Below the pieces are notes generated by a model that worked only from the letters and a program-made list of their open reading frames with translations, made no database searches and was not told the origin of the DNA. The position numbers were made by a program, and so were the translations under genes. Positions 31,326 to 43,405 of a DNA stretch of 64,000 nucleotides are shown here, one piece after another. Source of the DNA: Zygnema cylindricum (Eukaryota > Streptophyta > Zygnematophyceae > Zygnematales > Zygnemataceae); contig JBBHKE010001989.1 in NCBI GenBank assembly GCA_037447655.1, positions 84,077 to 148,076 of the forward strand, given 5' to 3'. Positions within the stretch are counted from its first letter, which is position 1; each line of letters starts with the position of its first letter.

Positions 31326-33519
31326 AAGTGAATCTTATAACTTAGTCAGTGAGCAGAATGAGGTTGTAACTGCTGGAAAAATTTGGGACTATAAGTACAC
31401 TGGGGGTGACATGAACTCATATTGTAATGGCTTGAAGCTTCTATTGTCGGAGAATGTATGCTCCGGGAGGAGTTTTCCTCTTTATCATCAACCTATGATT
31501 CTAATGAGAGGGCTTCCAACTGAATATAGAGGAGCTGCGGAGCAGTTAAGAAGGTTAGAGAAGAGTAAATGGAATATAATTGTAGCTCAGGCTTATATCT
31601 TAGATGAAGAGGCCACTCAGATAGCCTTAAATGGTGGTCTGTCAGTGGTAGCTTACAATTCACAAACATATAAGTCGGCTGGATCTACTGAAAATAGAAA
31701 CTTTACCCCCAATCAGAGTTATAGGCAACATGATAGGTGTGTCTATTGCTTTGGTCAAGTTCATGTTTTCTGGTTGTGTCCGGCATTTATAAAAGCGTGT
31801 GTAACAGGAATTTATCGTGCGGGATGGAGGGTTCGGTCAGAGGACTCACCATCAAAAGTGGTGGCATCAAAACTTCCGGTTAAAAATGCAACGCTCCTTG
31901 CATTTGATGAGACATCACAAAAAAAAGGGCCGGAGGAAAAGGAATACGTGGTCAGATTTCTATTGGATGATGATGAGTTCTTTGCGCTTGCAAAAGATCT
32001 CATGGAGGGACCCCGAGAGAACGGGTGGATTATGGACTCCGGATGCTCCTCTCACATGTGCGGCTATCGGGCTTACTTCAAAACGCTTACTCCAATTCCC
32101 ACTCGTCGGATTTATTACGCAGATGACAGCGGTGTGGAGGCTACGCCAAAGGGAAGCGTGGAGTTAGCATGTGACATCAATGGTCAAGTTGTAAAAAAGA
32201 CCTTGCATGATGTTCTCTATATCCCAAAGTTTACGAAAAAAAATCGTATTCCACTTCGGTGGCGGAAATGAAAGGTTTTGAAATTTTACAGAAGAATGAA
32301 AAAAGGTAGTAAGCGAAGATAGGAGAGTAGATTTGGTAGGAACTAGACGCCCAAACTTGTTGTACCGGATAGACTTGGCTAATGAAATTGACTTTGCATA
32401 CTCCAGTGTCCTTCCGGAAAATGTTTTGTGGGATAAGAGGCTCGGTCATGTTCATCATGAAAGGCTTGATAAAATGGTAAAGCAAAATATGATAGATGGT
32501 GTTAAATAAGGACAAACAGATTCTCATGTATGTGATGGGTGTGCTTTGGGATAGCTTCATAAGCTGCCCTTACCTCAGACAGCTGATAACCGGGCAACGG
32601 ATTTGTTGCAAATATTCATTCAGATGTATGGGGACCGTCAAAATTTCCTTCCCTCAGTGGCAGCAGGTTCTTAGTCACGTTTACGGATGATTTCTCAAGA
32701 TATAGCAAGGTTTATTTTATGAAAGAAAAGAGTGAAGTTCTCACTCACTTCAAACACTTTCGGGCATGGGCCGAAAAACTTCATGGGAAACCGATCCTTT
32801 CACTTCGGTCCGACAACAGAGGGGAATATGTTTCTCATGCATTCTTAGACTATTTGAAAGAAAACGGCATTTCTCGACAATTTAGAGTTCCTTATACTCT
32901 TGAACAGAATGGAGTATCCGAAAGACTGAACCGAACTCTAGCGGAAAGTGCAAAATTTATGTTACTAGATAAAGGAATAGATTTCACATTTTGGGGAGAG
33001 GCTTTCTTGTGTGCGTCGTATATTAGGAATAGAATAGAGACTAGAGCAGTGAAAGGGAAAACACCATATGAGGTGTGGACAGGAAAAAAACCAAATGTTA
33101 GTCATTTCCAGGTTTTTGGGAGTAAATTTTTTATATTGGATAATCTCCCAATTTCTAAGCTTAGACCGAAATCAGTTCTCGGAATTTTTATGGGATATGA
33201 TGATGAATTGGTAGGCTATAGAGTATTTAATACGGATAGGAATACTCTTCAGACTGCAAAAAATATTCAAGTTAAGGAAGAAAGTCGATCGATAGATGTT
33301 TTTGGTATGACAGATATTGAAAAAGATTCCAAAATTAAAGAATATGTTATTTTTGAAAGTGTTCCTCTCACTTCTTCTAGTCCCACTTTGGACCCTCCAG
33401 CTGGTAGACGTGTGGAGAAACCTCATCCTCCTCCTCCTCCTCCCCCTCCTCCTCGGCAGCAACCTACGGATCCAACAGTTACAGCCTCAGATTTTCCAAG
33501 GGGAAGTAGGCAAAGCAGT

Positions 33520-33685
33520 AGGCTGCGAAACTGCGTAGCTGCTCTCTTTTTTCTGTCAACAAGATAGAACCAAGTGAAAACTGTGTTGCTGCCAAGTTGC
33601 GAAGCTACGAGGCTGCTGCGAAGCTACGATGCTGCGAAATTGCGAAATTGCGAAGTTGCGAAGCTACAAAGCTACGAGGCTGCTC
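33520..33685 (+). repeat. GCGAAGCTA-type tandem repeat in I pol linker
   Basis: Imperfect 8-9 bp units (GCGAAGCTA, GCGAAATT, GCTACGAG) lie between integrase and RT, with a frame break. D and A have no counterpart. Confidence 0.6.
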
Positions 33686-35303
33686 TATTGTCTACCTGCA
33701 CGATGGAACCAATCACAATACAAGAAGATTTTTCAGCTTCGGAAAAGGATCAATGGATCTCCGCAGTTAATGATGAAATGCCATCGATAATGGAGGCTCA
33801 AACCTGGGAGCTTGTGGAGCTTCCGCCGAATAGAAAGGCCATCGGTTGTATGTGGGTCTTTAAAGTCAAGTTGAACCCAGATAACTCTTTTGACAGATAT
33901 AAAGCTAGACTAGTTGCTAAAGGCTATAGTCAGAAGGAGGGAATTGACTATGAAGAGACTTTCTCTTCGGTTGTCCGGTTTTGAACCGTTAGAATTTTTT
34001 TGTCTTTAGCGGCCATTGAAAACATGGAATTACATCAAATGGATGTTAAGACACCCTCTTTGCATGGAGATCTAGAGGAAGAAATTATATAAAGCAGCCT
34101 GAAATGTATGAAAGGACGGGAAAAGAAAATCTGGTCTGTAAACTGTTGAAATCCCTGTACGCTTTGAAGCAGGCTCCACGTCACTGGAATGTGAAACTAG
34201 ATGAGTTCCTAACCGGTCTTGGATTCGTTAGGATAAGCTCAGATCACTCTGTTTATGTTATCGAATGGGATGATGGGATCATTTACATTCCAGTATATGT
34301 AGATGATTTGTTGCTGTTAAGCAAATCATTAAATGAGATTAACAAAATCAAGACAGCCTTGACTTCAAGATTTAATATGAAGGATTTAGGTGAGGCAAAG
34401 TATATTTTGGAATTCAAGTACAACGGGACAGAGATCGGAGAACAATTCATCTAACCCAGCGGGAAGCGATAGGAAATGTGCTTGAAAAGTTTGGCATGGG
34501 AGAGGCAAAAGGAAGTGCCACTACCATGGAATTTAAGCAAAAGTTGGAAGTCATTGAGACTAATGGAGGAGTCATCTTTGATGACATCTCGGTTTCAAGG
34601 GAGGCAGATTTTATGGCCACCATCCATAATGACAGATTGTTGGGAGTCTCATCTACTTCATGAACTGCTCAAGGCCAGATATTACGGCAACAGTTGGTGT
34701 GTTGAGTCGGCGTTTATAGAATCCCAGAAAATCAGATTGGGAAGCAGCTAAGAGGGTTTTTGAACACCTTGCAAGAAAACGGAATCTTCAACTTGCTCTT
34801 GGTGGAGATGAAGTCAAAATTTAGGCTTGGAACGATGCTAGCTACGGAGACATGCCAAGCAGCCGTTCCACAACCGGATTCATTTTAAAGATTGGAAGTG
34901 GAACATGTTGCTGGAGCAACAAGCTTCAAAAGGTAACAGCTCAATCAACAATGGAGGCTGAATAAATGGTAGCAAGCTCAGCTGTCAAGGAGTTACAATG
35001 GGTGAACTCGCTCCTCCAAGAACTTCATTTTATGCAATCAAGACCTCAAATAGTGTGGTGTGACAACCATGCAGCTATTGCGATTGCATCCAATCCGAGT
35101 CATCACTTTAAAAGCAACCATATTGACATAAAGCTGCATTTTGTAAGAGAAAATTTGATGAACAAAATTTTGAAACTCATTTATCTTCCGGATGAGAAGA
35201 TGGTAGCAGATATGATGACTAAGCCTTTACCTGCACCTAAGTTGAAATTTTGTAGGGAGGAATGTGGACTCAGTGGCTGAGAGAGTCTAAAGGTTTAGGG
35301 GAG

Positions 35304-36337
35304 TGTTATTTTTGAAACCTTGAGTCCTCTTTATATCTTGCTACTACATTGCCATGCTGCGCTAAATCTAACATCGCAGCTGGAAACCTTGAGAACTCTA
35401 CGCTTGTTGCTATGATGTTATGCTGCGGTGATCTGACATCGCAGCTGCGCTGCTCTAATATCACAGCTGCACTGACAGATCATAGCAGTCATAGCAGTCA
35501 CAGCAGTCATAGCAGTCACAGCAGTCATAGCAGTCACAGCAGAGTCATAGCAGCTATAGCAGTCTACGCAAGAAAAGTGTTGTAAACTTTAGTCAGTTTG
35601 TGTGAAGATAAATTGACGGGGACATAATTTAATGAGTATGCAACTCCAAAGAGTGTACACAGATTCGGTGCACTTCAGGCAAACGTGTCGGTCCGTGAGA
35701 AAGTCAAGTTTGGTTATTCTAGAAGAAAGGTACATTTTCATTTGAGGATCAAAGCTACAGTTGGAGGTCCATCTTCGGTGATGAAAGAAAACGTCGAAAT
35801 CGCACGGAGTCCACCGTCATTTTGGAAGAGAAGTATTGACGGTACCGTCATTTTAGCGGACGAACTTTAACTGCGTACTATTTGATTTCTAGGGGTTGTT
35901 TGATTGGTGTAAATGTTTATGTGCATTCGACGGTGGGATTTTTTTGAGGAAGAGTAGTATACCAATTGACCACGGTAGTTGTAGTACGGTGTGATCTACT
36001 GTAGGCTAACTTATATATATAGGACTTAGATTATTTTAAGAAAAGTATGATTTTTGTATGGAAAACTGCGAAGCAGTTTCTGAGTGTTTTTGAATTGTAA
36101 GATCATTGTGATCTTTTGGCAAAATCTTGTGAAATTCCGCATGTTGTTTTCTTGGTGTATATTCTATATTGTGGCAAATTTGCAGACCTAGTGTCTTTCT
36201 GGTTTGCTTAGGGCTTCATTGTGAAGCTGGTATTTTGTGGGATTTCGTGAGAGTTTCATCTTTGCATATTTGATTGTCATGACAACTGCCGATGCTTCTT
36301 CATATTCTTCAGTGGCATCAGTTGCCTCAAATCAACA
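35304..36337 (+). repeat. 3' LTR of element I
   Basis: Starts TGTTATTTTTG and ends AATCAACA. It contains an expanded AGCAGTCA(C/T) minisatellite at 35482-35545 and a TATA box candidate near 36012. L sequence follows. Confidence 0.88.
35482..35545 (+). repeat. AGCAGTCAY minisatellite in I 3' LTR
   Basis: About seven 9-bp units alternating AGCAGTCAT and AGCAGTCAC. The 5' LTR copy has fewer and more diverged units. Confidence 0.8.
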
Positions 36338-36924
36338 TATGCTACATGAGTTAAATTCCCCAATGTAATATTTTATAGATTCAGTCTACTTACAGTTTAG
36401 CCACTTTTTTTCCAATCTAGATTTAAAAGTGACAAACAAGAAACGCGATGTGATCGCGGTTTTAAAAGCTTCCTAATCAGCATTATCAGGAATAAAATTA
36501 GACCTTCTCTGAGTGTAATACCAAATCTGAGCATCACCTTTCAGACAGCTAACAACAAAAGAAGTGTAATCATCACGATCACAAATTCTAGATTCCAAAT
36601 AATACTCCATATGAAAAATCCATGCATCTAACCCATCAATCTTCTTACCATCAAAGGATGGTGCCTCACTAATAGGCAATTTCAGATCTTTTATATTTTT
36701 AGGCCTATCATGATCATCCTCCCTAAAATTGACATTTCTCTTACTACTCTCACTCTTTTGGTCATTAACATCATTTCTGGTGTGAATTAAATTGATTAGC
36801 TCATCCAATTTCTGATTTGAAATATTCCCATTTTCTTTAACATCCTTCAATTCACTCTTCAACTTAGAAATTGTTTCATCCACAGTAGCTGCATGATAAT
36901 TAAATCTTTTTACCGATTTCACAA
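36338..36924 (-). pseudogene. Element L fragment 1: gypsy gag N-terminal half
   Basis: The minus strand encodes a Ty3/gypsy capsid. It has a coiled-coil-like start (TVDETISKLKSELKDV), then the retrotransposon gag signature PSFDGKKIDGLDAWIFHMEY and SCLKGDAQIWYYTQRR, then QEAFK-like sequence after a stop. The 149-codon frame 36473-36922 is open. The rest of gag lies beyond element I at 29240-30003. Reading order of L on the minus strand is 36924 down to 15349. Confidence 0.82.
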
Positions 36925-37750
36925 TACGTTTTTCAACATATTCAAAGCATTCTCCATTTCACATTTCTATGCAGAATTCGCCATTATCACAAAATAAATT
37001 CAAGCAAAAGGAAAGATATAATATAATTTCCCAAAGAAATTTGCTACAGATTTGAAGTCCTCAGATTGCTCCAATCGAAGACTTCTTCTCCTTAACAAAT
37101 CCTTTGAAAATGATCGAAATCTAAGAAATCAAAAAAACATTGAAAATAAGTTAGTGCACATTCAATTTTCCAATTTCCCAAACATTATGCAAAAAGGTAA
37201 GAATTTCCCCACAAATTTTGCAACAGCAAAAATGAAAGCTCTTAAAGGTAAGGTTTAACCATAAATTTTGTAACACCAAAATTGAAAAGTTCTCAAAGGT
37301 AACAATTTAGGGTTTGAAAAGTTTTACGTCATTTCTGGACTCGTTTGCTCTTGAAGAAGTGAAGTGCTCCACTTTCTTTCTTTACCATTAGCAAATTTCC
37401 CATTTCCCACTACATCTAGATCTTTTTATTCTCTAATCCTCACATCCTCACCCTTCATGGCTTGAAGCCCTCCCTCTACACATGAATCATTGTTAGGAGA
37501 AGGCAAGTTTGTTTGGCCTCTAGGTATTTGGAGTGAGTTTCAGTGGTGGCTACATTGCCCACCCCACCTTAATGTTTAGGACCTGAGCACGTCCCACATC
37601 TAACCAGCGGCCGCTGGTAGTGTGATCACTCAGTTTCCCTCCAATCCTCTACCACTTCACATTGTGGTTCTACCGACACATGTTAGAGCACCCTCTCCGG
37701 TCACGGCAGTCGAATTCGAGTGAGAAAACTTCTCCTTAGTTTCTAACCAA
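36925..37750 (-). other. Leader of element L, between primer-binding site and gag
   Basis: No coding signal on the minus strand beyond a short broken lead-in to gag. A NotI-type palindrome, CAGCGGCCGCTG, is at 37606-37617. This is expected untranslated leader. Confidence 0.45.
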
Positions 37751-37763
37751 AGCTCTGATACCT
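37751..37763 (-). promoter_or_regulatory. Primer-binding site of L, ordinary tRNA-iMet 3'-end type
   Basis: The minus strand reads AGGTATCAGAGCT two bases after an LTR end (TTGCA). This is the standard initiator tRNA-Met 3'-end site (TGGTATCAGAGC) with one change, unlike the half-tRNA site of the copia elements. Confidence 0.72.
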
Positions 37764-37764
37764 A

Positions 37765-40090
37765 TGCAATAGGATTTATAACCTCTCAGAAAATCCCATT
37801 ACTACATCACATTTCAACCACACAATCCACCATTGGAAAATTAAAAATTCTCATTGGAAAGCACTCACATAAAGAAATTAACTTTAAATTAGAAGAAGCT
37901 TCTGTCCACATAACATTAGCTTGGTCTCTTGCCCTCGTGGCTCAACCCTTCTTATTAAAGTAATTCCACTGCTCTCCACTCTTAAATAATTCTATCTCTT
38001 AACTACTAAAACACTACTTAGTTTGTAAGAGATTTCAATGCCAAAATGCCAATGCTCAAATTTAGTTTTAATAGCTCAGGACCAAGATCAGTCAGAATTT
38101 CCACAAACTCTCCTCTTAGACTTTACTATTTATCCATCATCGCCCTGGACTAGCCAGGCCAGAGTCAACGCTCCGTTTGAACAGACTTTTACCTGTGCCA
38201 ATCATTGATCAGCAAGGACTCTGACTGACCAATGCAAAACGTGCGAAATCTCTTACTAACTACTTAGCACTTTACTAACCAATCAAACGCTACATTTCAC
38301 TACAAAATATTTACGTGCAAAAGTGCGCGCCAAATGAAACGCGACTTCGCACGATCGTACGTCACAAATTTCGCAGGCGAAACTTACTCCGAAATTCCCT
38401 TAAGTGAAAGTGACGTTTCGTACTAAAAAATGTACGAAACGAAGTACCGTGCATACTGAACGTTTCACTAGAACTTTATGAAACATCCACGCAAAATTTC
38501 GGTACTAATTTGACCCTTAACCCGTTTCAATGATACCCACCTGTTATTTAGACCCCTAGCTGTCACCTAAGTACACCCATAGCTATAACTTTTGAAATAT
38601 AACTCCAAATCGCGTGATTCTTTCGCGAACCTCTACCAAATTTAGTAATTTATAACCATAACTCCTAAATACCCTTTTACAAACAAGTTCGATCCGTTAT
38701 TACTATTACAGTGCCGTCTAGTTTATTTATTTTTTGTCAGAAAAAAAAAAAAAAACTATTGAATGACTTATTTGATTCTCCAAAGTTATGGGTGTAAAAC
38801 CTAGACTGTCCAATGCAGAATCGGATACGCTATTGGTCGAACGTTTCAATTTGCAACAAGTGACCTGAAAAATGTCAATTTTTAGAGCCTGAACGTGAAT
38901 CATTGCGCCTTGTGGAAAAGTGAAAAAATAACCACGATCAACGGGCGGTCAAGTGCATACACATGGCATAGGCCATATGGATTCCGCCAAGGTGGATTCA
39001 AGGCCACCGGAAACTGCGAGAAAGTATTTGAAATAGGATTATTCTTTCACGCTCATGTTGCCATCCACTAAACATTTTGACATTTTTGTACTCTTTTACA
39101 AATCTTAATCTTTGTCCACTCGTACAGATTTTATCCGATACGTTGTACGAGTCAAGTCTTACCTCTAGTCACATATTGCATTATCAATTTGTTGTTAAAG
39201 ATTCTATATAGATTCCACGATCGAAATAGTTTTTTACGTGGAACTAACCAACATGTGCCACGCAATAAAAAAGTCGGTTACTAACCCGACACAATGGACC
39301 GACACAATGGAATGAAGGCCTTCAGTAAAAGGGATTTTTAAATTTACTGGACACCACCAAATGGAACCACGACTTTAATTAACACAAATTAGGGCGTGTT
39401 CCATGTGTTCAAGTAAGGGTTTTTTTCTGTCGTTTTCATAAAATATGGGACTTCCAACGTGAAAATATTACGCCGTACAAAAAATGGGCAAAAACACTAG
39501 AACATTTTACTTCATCTTATAACTTTGGAAGGTGCGGCAATTTGGCGTTATTATCATTACGACCCACTTCTAGCTCATTTTCACACTTGCACAGGAATCA
39601 AATCGCAACATGATTTTAATCAAATACTTCCATATTGACGAATATAAAACTTGTATTACACGCGTCAAACGTTGTTGATTTTTTTTTTTGCAATTGGGAG
39701 AGTACACGAAAAAAAAGTTGTTTGTCCGTATGCAAACAATTCGTTTGTTTGTTTGGTTGTACGTAATTTCTCCCCCACAAGGGTTTGCGGAGATTACAGC
39801 GGTGTGTAGTGACCTTTTCCCAAAAAGAGAAGTCCAAGATGGAGCTCGTTGGCGTCGACAAATGTCCGCAGTTTGTCAGGAGTTCGTTGGCGTCTAGAAA
39901 TGACCGGCAGTTTGTTGGCGTCTATAGGTGTCGCAAGATATTGGCGACGTCTATAAGTGTCACATATTCGAAGTAATGAAGGCGAAAGTAACGATTCACA
40001 TAGGTATGTTTTGAAAAGTACACTGTAAAATCTGCGCTATAATCTAAAGTAATGTTTCAAAGTTTCGATTACATGGGAACACACCCTTAA
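37765..40090 (-). other. 5' LTR of L (right border unknown) and unassigned sequence
   Basis: The plus strand starts TGCAATAGG at 37765, the inner end of L's LTR. The other LTR copy is not in the window, so the outer border cannot be read. An A15 run is at 38742-38756. Around 39840-39960 there are three imperfect GTTGGCGTC-containing repeats. I see no gene, conserved domain or convincing splice pattern in this 2.3 kb. Confidence 0.5.
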
Positions 40091-40114
40091 TCTCTCTCTC
40101 TTTCTCTCTCTTCT

Positions 40115-40213
<99 letters not shown>

Positions 40214-40262
40214 ATCCTCTCTCTCTCTCTCCTCTCTCCTCTCTCTCTCTCTCTCTCGTCTC

Positions 40263-40308
<46 letters not shown>

Positions 40309-41138
40309 TTCTCTCTCTCACACTCTCTCTCTCTCTTTCTCTCTATTCCTCCCTTTCTCCCTCTCCTCCCCTACTCCTCCCTCCCTCCCTCTCCCTCCCT
40401 CTCCCTCCCTCCCTCTCTCTTCCTCCCTCTCCCTCTCTCCCTCTCCCTCCCTCCCTCTCCCTCCTTACCTCCACCATCCGTCTCTCCCTTCCTATCTCCC
40501 TTTCTCCCTCTCTCCTCCCCTCCCTCTCCCCCCTCCCTCTCTCTATTCCTTCCTCCCTCCCTCCCTCCCTCCCTTCCTCATTTCCCCCCTTCCTCCCTCT
40601 CACTCCCTCCCCCCTCTCCCCCCCTACCTATAACTCCCACCTCCCTCCACCTTCCTCTCCCCACCCCCTTCCTCCCCCTCCCTCTCTCTCCCTCTCCCTC
40701 CCTCTATTTCTGTCTCCTTTTGTCTCCCTCCCTTTCCCTCCCTCTCTCCCCTCTCTCCCCCTTCTCTCCCTCCTCTCACTCCCCCTCCCTCTCCCCTCCC
40801 CCTCCCTCCCCCTCCCTCCCCTCCCCTCTCTCCCCCCTCTCTCCCCCCTCTCTCCTTCCCTCTCTCTCCCTCTCTCTCCTCTCCTCTCTCTTGCCCTCTC
40901 TCTCCCCCTCTATCTCTCCCCCTCTCTCCCTCTCTCTCCCCCCATTTTACCCTCTCTCCCCTCCTCTCTCCCCCTCTCTTTTCCTCTTTCCCCCTCTCTC
41001 CCCCTCTCCCCCCCTTTATTTTACCTCCCTCCTCCCTTTCTTCCTCTCCCTCCCCCCATCTCTCTCCCTCTCTCCCTCCACCCTTTCCTTCCCCCTCTCC
41101 CTCTCCCTCTCCCTTCCCCTCTCCCCTCTCCCCTCTCC
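40091..41138 (+). repeat. 1-kb pyrimidine tract (CT/CCT/CCCT microsatellite)
   Basis: About 1,048 bp of almost pure C and T with only scattered purines. The left third is (CT)n; the rest drifts to CCCTCC-type units. It ends exactly where the LTR-like TGTTAGAAG of element K begins. Apparent long frames on either strand (Arg/Glu or Ser/Pro/Leu repeats) are artefacts of composition. Confidence 0.97.
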
Positions 41139-41140
41139 AC

Positions 41141-41535
41141 TGTTAGAAGATCAAGCTTTGATAAAAGTGTTCTACGTTTGGAAAACTAGATTTGATTTAG
41201 AATATTGGAATCTAGAAATTTAGACGGTTCCGTATCTAGGATTTCGATATTTAGTTTGCTAGTTTATCCTATCTTGACTAACCTTTCTTTCTCTGGGTAC
41301 CTCAGGTGCGATCAGATTAGAATACGGTCAAAGATCTTTTTATGAATCTTCACAGGATCCTTTAAGTGAAGGGTCAAGTGACCCTTCGAGTTAGGAAAGT
41401 TACTTCAATTTTCGAGAGGTCACTCTCGGATATCTTCCCCTGTCCTATTTAAAGCCTGTTATATTTTTCAATTTTTATTTAATTCAAAAACTTATGTTTA
41501 AGGCTGCCCCTTTTTCCACTCCATTTTTTACTGCC
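41141..41535 (+). repeat. Possible 5' LTR and leader of K
   Basis: Starts TGTTAGAAG and has TATTTAAAG near 41450. The end of the LTR and a primer-binding site could not be identified, and no second copy is in the window. Confidence 0.35.
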
Positions 41536-43405
41536 ATGTCTTCTAATCTAATAGGTTAGGGCTTATCGCCAATACCGCCACAAATTAATGGCTCCAATAT
41601 CTACCAGATGAAATAATGATGAGATTTTCGCTAAAACTCTGGTCAATCACTGGTAGCGAGATCGAACCTGAGATGCGTTTAAAACCAAATGGCTCTTTCG
41701 AACGAGGAAGCCCACTCTAGGCTTGTCCTCGCCCTTGAGTAATCTCAAATTGATATCATCCGTGACGCCACTTCTGCTCACGAAGCATGGTCACTCTTGA
41801 CCTCTGCTTATAAAAATCGGTCTTGGTCCAATAAATTATTACTCAGGCGGCAACTTAACTCTTACACAAAGTTGCCTATTGATTCTATTTAGACCTATGT
41901 TCAACATCTGAAATATTTTTTAGGACAACTCAAGAGCATTAACGCTTATATATCGGACAACAATCTAATCTCCACAATCCTTAGCGGTTTGTTCGACTCT
42001 TATTCGTCTCTAATTTCTTCCTTTGACAATTCTCCAACTACGCTCACTTTCCCAATTTTAACGACCCAATTGGTACATGAGGAAATGAAACACTCGTTTC
42101 AACAAACACCAGTCGTTGCTTTAGTAGCGGTGTCCACCAATCCTAGGCCATCGAAGTCCTCATCCACCACCAGTCGCTATTGTTGAGAGAAAAATCACAT
42201 CATTGACTTTTGCGTGGCTCTCAAAAGAAAGAATGATTGTCAAGGAGGACTAAGCCATACGGGTGAGGGAGTTCATGCAAAAGGTCGTGGAACATATCAA
42301 GGCCAAGCCTCCTCCGCTGAAGGCACTGTTCCAGCAGTCAAATTTTCTCCAACCAATTTTTTCTCTCCACCATACCATTATGCCAATCCTCCTCCATCAG
42401 ATCAATCCATCTCTATTCATCGCTGATACATCCAATCACACACATTTTATGCTTTTAATCATCCTACTTCGCTTCTCCCTCCAGCGATGGATGTAAACCT
42501 TTCGACCTCACTAACGCAATTCGACTGGATATTCATCGCTAATGCGTCCAATCACACCCATTGTATGCTCCTAATCATCAAACTTTGCTTCTCCCTCCAG
42601 GGGTTGATGTAAACCTTTTGTCCTCACTAACGCAATCCAATTTTAGATTTTCGTTGGCGACAATTTCGACCTCTATTGCGCCAGTTCTATCACCAACCAT
42701 ACCTGACGATACTTGGATTGTTGATTCCGGTGCTTCCCACCATTTATCTCCGCGCTCCGATTGGTTTGTCTCGATCGCCCTACTAAATCGTTTAATGCCA
42801 ATCTTTCTTGGAATAATGTCGCCCTTACACCCACGCATATTGGTCGGACGGACACTCTTGGCAAATCACCAAATCTAACCAGCATTAAGCTCTTCAACGT
42901 CCTCTTTGTCTTTGCCTTACGAAAAAATCTTTTTTCGGTCAGCGTCGCCTTACAACAAGGGACCATAGCTGTATTCTCCTTTGACCACGTCACCTTTCTA
43001 AATCAAATTAAAATCACCGTTGGATACGGAATTAATCTTGGAGACATCTACATGTTTTCCTCCTCTTGTCTAGTTCGATTTGCCAACGCTGCCATCTCTT
43101 CCCCACATAGTACCCTCTCCAAATGGCACCTTTGGTACGGTAATCTCTCACGTCCTAGTCTTTATCAGTTATCAGAAGGCCTTGTTACGGGTTTAGACTC
43201 CATCGTGAACCGCAAAATCATTTTCTATACTAGATGCATCGAAGGAAAATGTCCCCGTCTGTCCTTTCTTTCAACCACCACTCAATTTAACGATCCACTT
43301 TCCTTAATCCATTCTGACTTAAATGGATCAATGTCCAACCCAATTCATAATGGAGCCTTGTATTTCGTCACTTTTATCGATGACGCTACTTGTTACAGTC
43401 ACCTG
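41536..43405 (+). pseudogene. Element K gag-protease-integrase remnant
   Basis: Copia polyprotein N-terminal half. gag follows the UBN2 pattern: QINGSNIYQMK, DATSAHEAWSLLTSAYK, LRRQLNSYTKL, YVQHLKYFLGQL, LISTILSGLFDSY. A stop sits inside the knuckle (RYC-stop-EKNHIIDFC). A 116-bp tandem duplication follows at 42419-42650. Then protease WIVDSGASHHLS (near 42720), and integrase LSKWHLWYGNLSRPSL, LIHSDLNGSM and YFVTFIDDATCYSHL, ending where J starts. Several stops and shifts occur. Confidence 0.78.
42419..42650 (+). repeat. 116-bp tandem duplication in K
   Basis: ATCGCTGATACATCCAATC at 42419 and ATCGCTAATGCGTCCAATC at 42535 begin two diverged units, both containing CTTCTCCCTCCAG and GATGTAAACCTTT. 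Confidence 0.8.

Larger units (their letters stand above)
30951..35280 (+). pseudogene. Element I gag-pol polyprotein, broken
   Basis: Copia polyprotein. The ATG at 30951 lies in the LTR and reads through to QQVTGSSSRIPVFNG. A 67-bp tandem duplication (about 31190-31325) shifts the gag frame. Then a CCHC knuckle CVYCFGQVHVFWLC, protease MDSGCSSHMC (near 32035), and a frame break near 32270. Integrase spans 32400-33200 (RLGHVHHERL, LRSDNRGEY, PYTLEQNGVSERLNR). A proline-rich linker and a tandem GCGAAGCTA-type repeat (about 33520-33685) precede RT with YVDD near 34300 and RNase H (WNDASYGD) to the TGA at 35278. Stops and shifts occur near 32510, 33568, 33982, 34092, 34454 and 34964. Confidence 0.87.
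30004..36337 (+). mobile_element. Ty1/copia element I, inserted in L gag
   Basis: A copia element of the second clade (with F, J, H). LTRs start TGTTGTTTTGG / TGTTATTTTTG and both end AATCAACA. It separates the two halves of the L gag. I could not find a clean 5-bp duplication: AAAGT lies to the left and TATGC to the right. Confidence 0.9.
41141..43405 (+). mobile_element. Ty1/copia element K, cut by J
   Basis: The oldest layer of the nested stack. A possible LTR starts TGTTAGAAGATC at 41141, with a gag-to-integrase remnant to 43405, where the LTR of J begins. It belongs to a different copia lineage from the others and lacks the VMGPP start. Its right part must lie beyond the window. Confidence 0.7.

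Noticed and set aside
35482-35545. CRISPR-like repeat array
   Set aside because: Nine-bp units without spacers inside an LTR of a eukaryotic retrotransposon.
37052-37258. Plus-strand ORF near the L leader
   Set aside because: Low-complexity AT-rich frame on the strand opposite to L, with no homology that I recognise.
38500-40090. Host gene in the only non-transposon stretch
   Set aside because: No long frame, no conserved domain and no convincing splice pattern; part is probably L's LTR.
40037-41223. Long Arg/Glu-rich and Ser/Pro/Leu-rich open frames
   Set aside because: They are translations of the pyrimidine tract; composition alone keeps them open, and they have no start context or domain.
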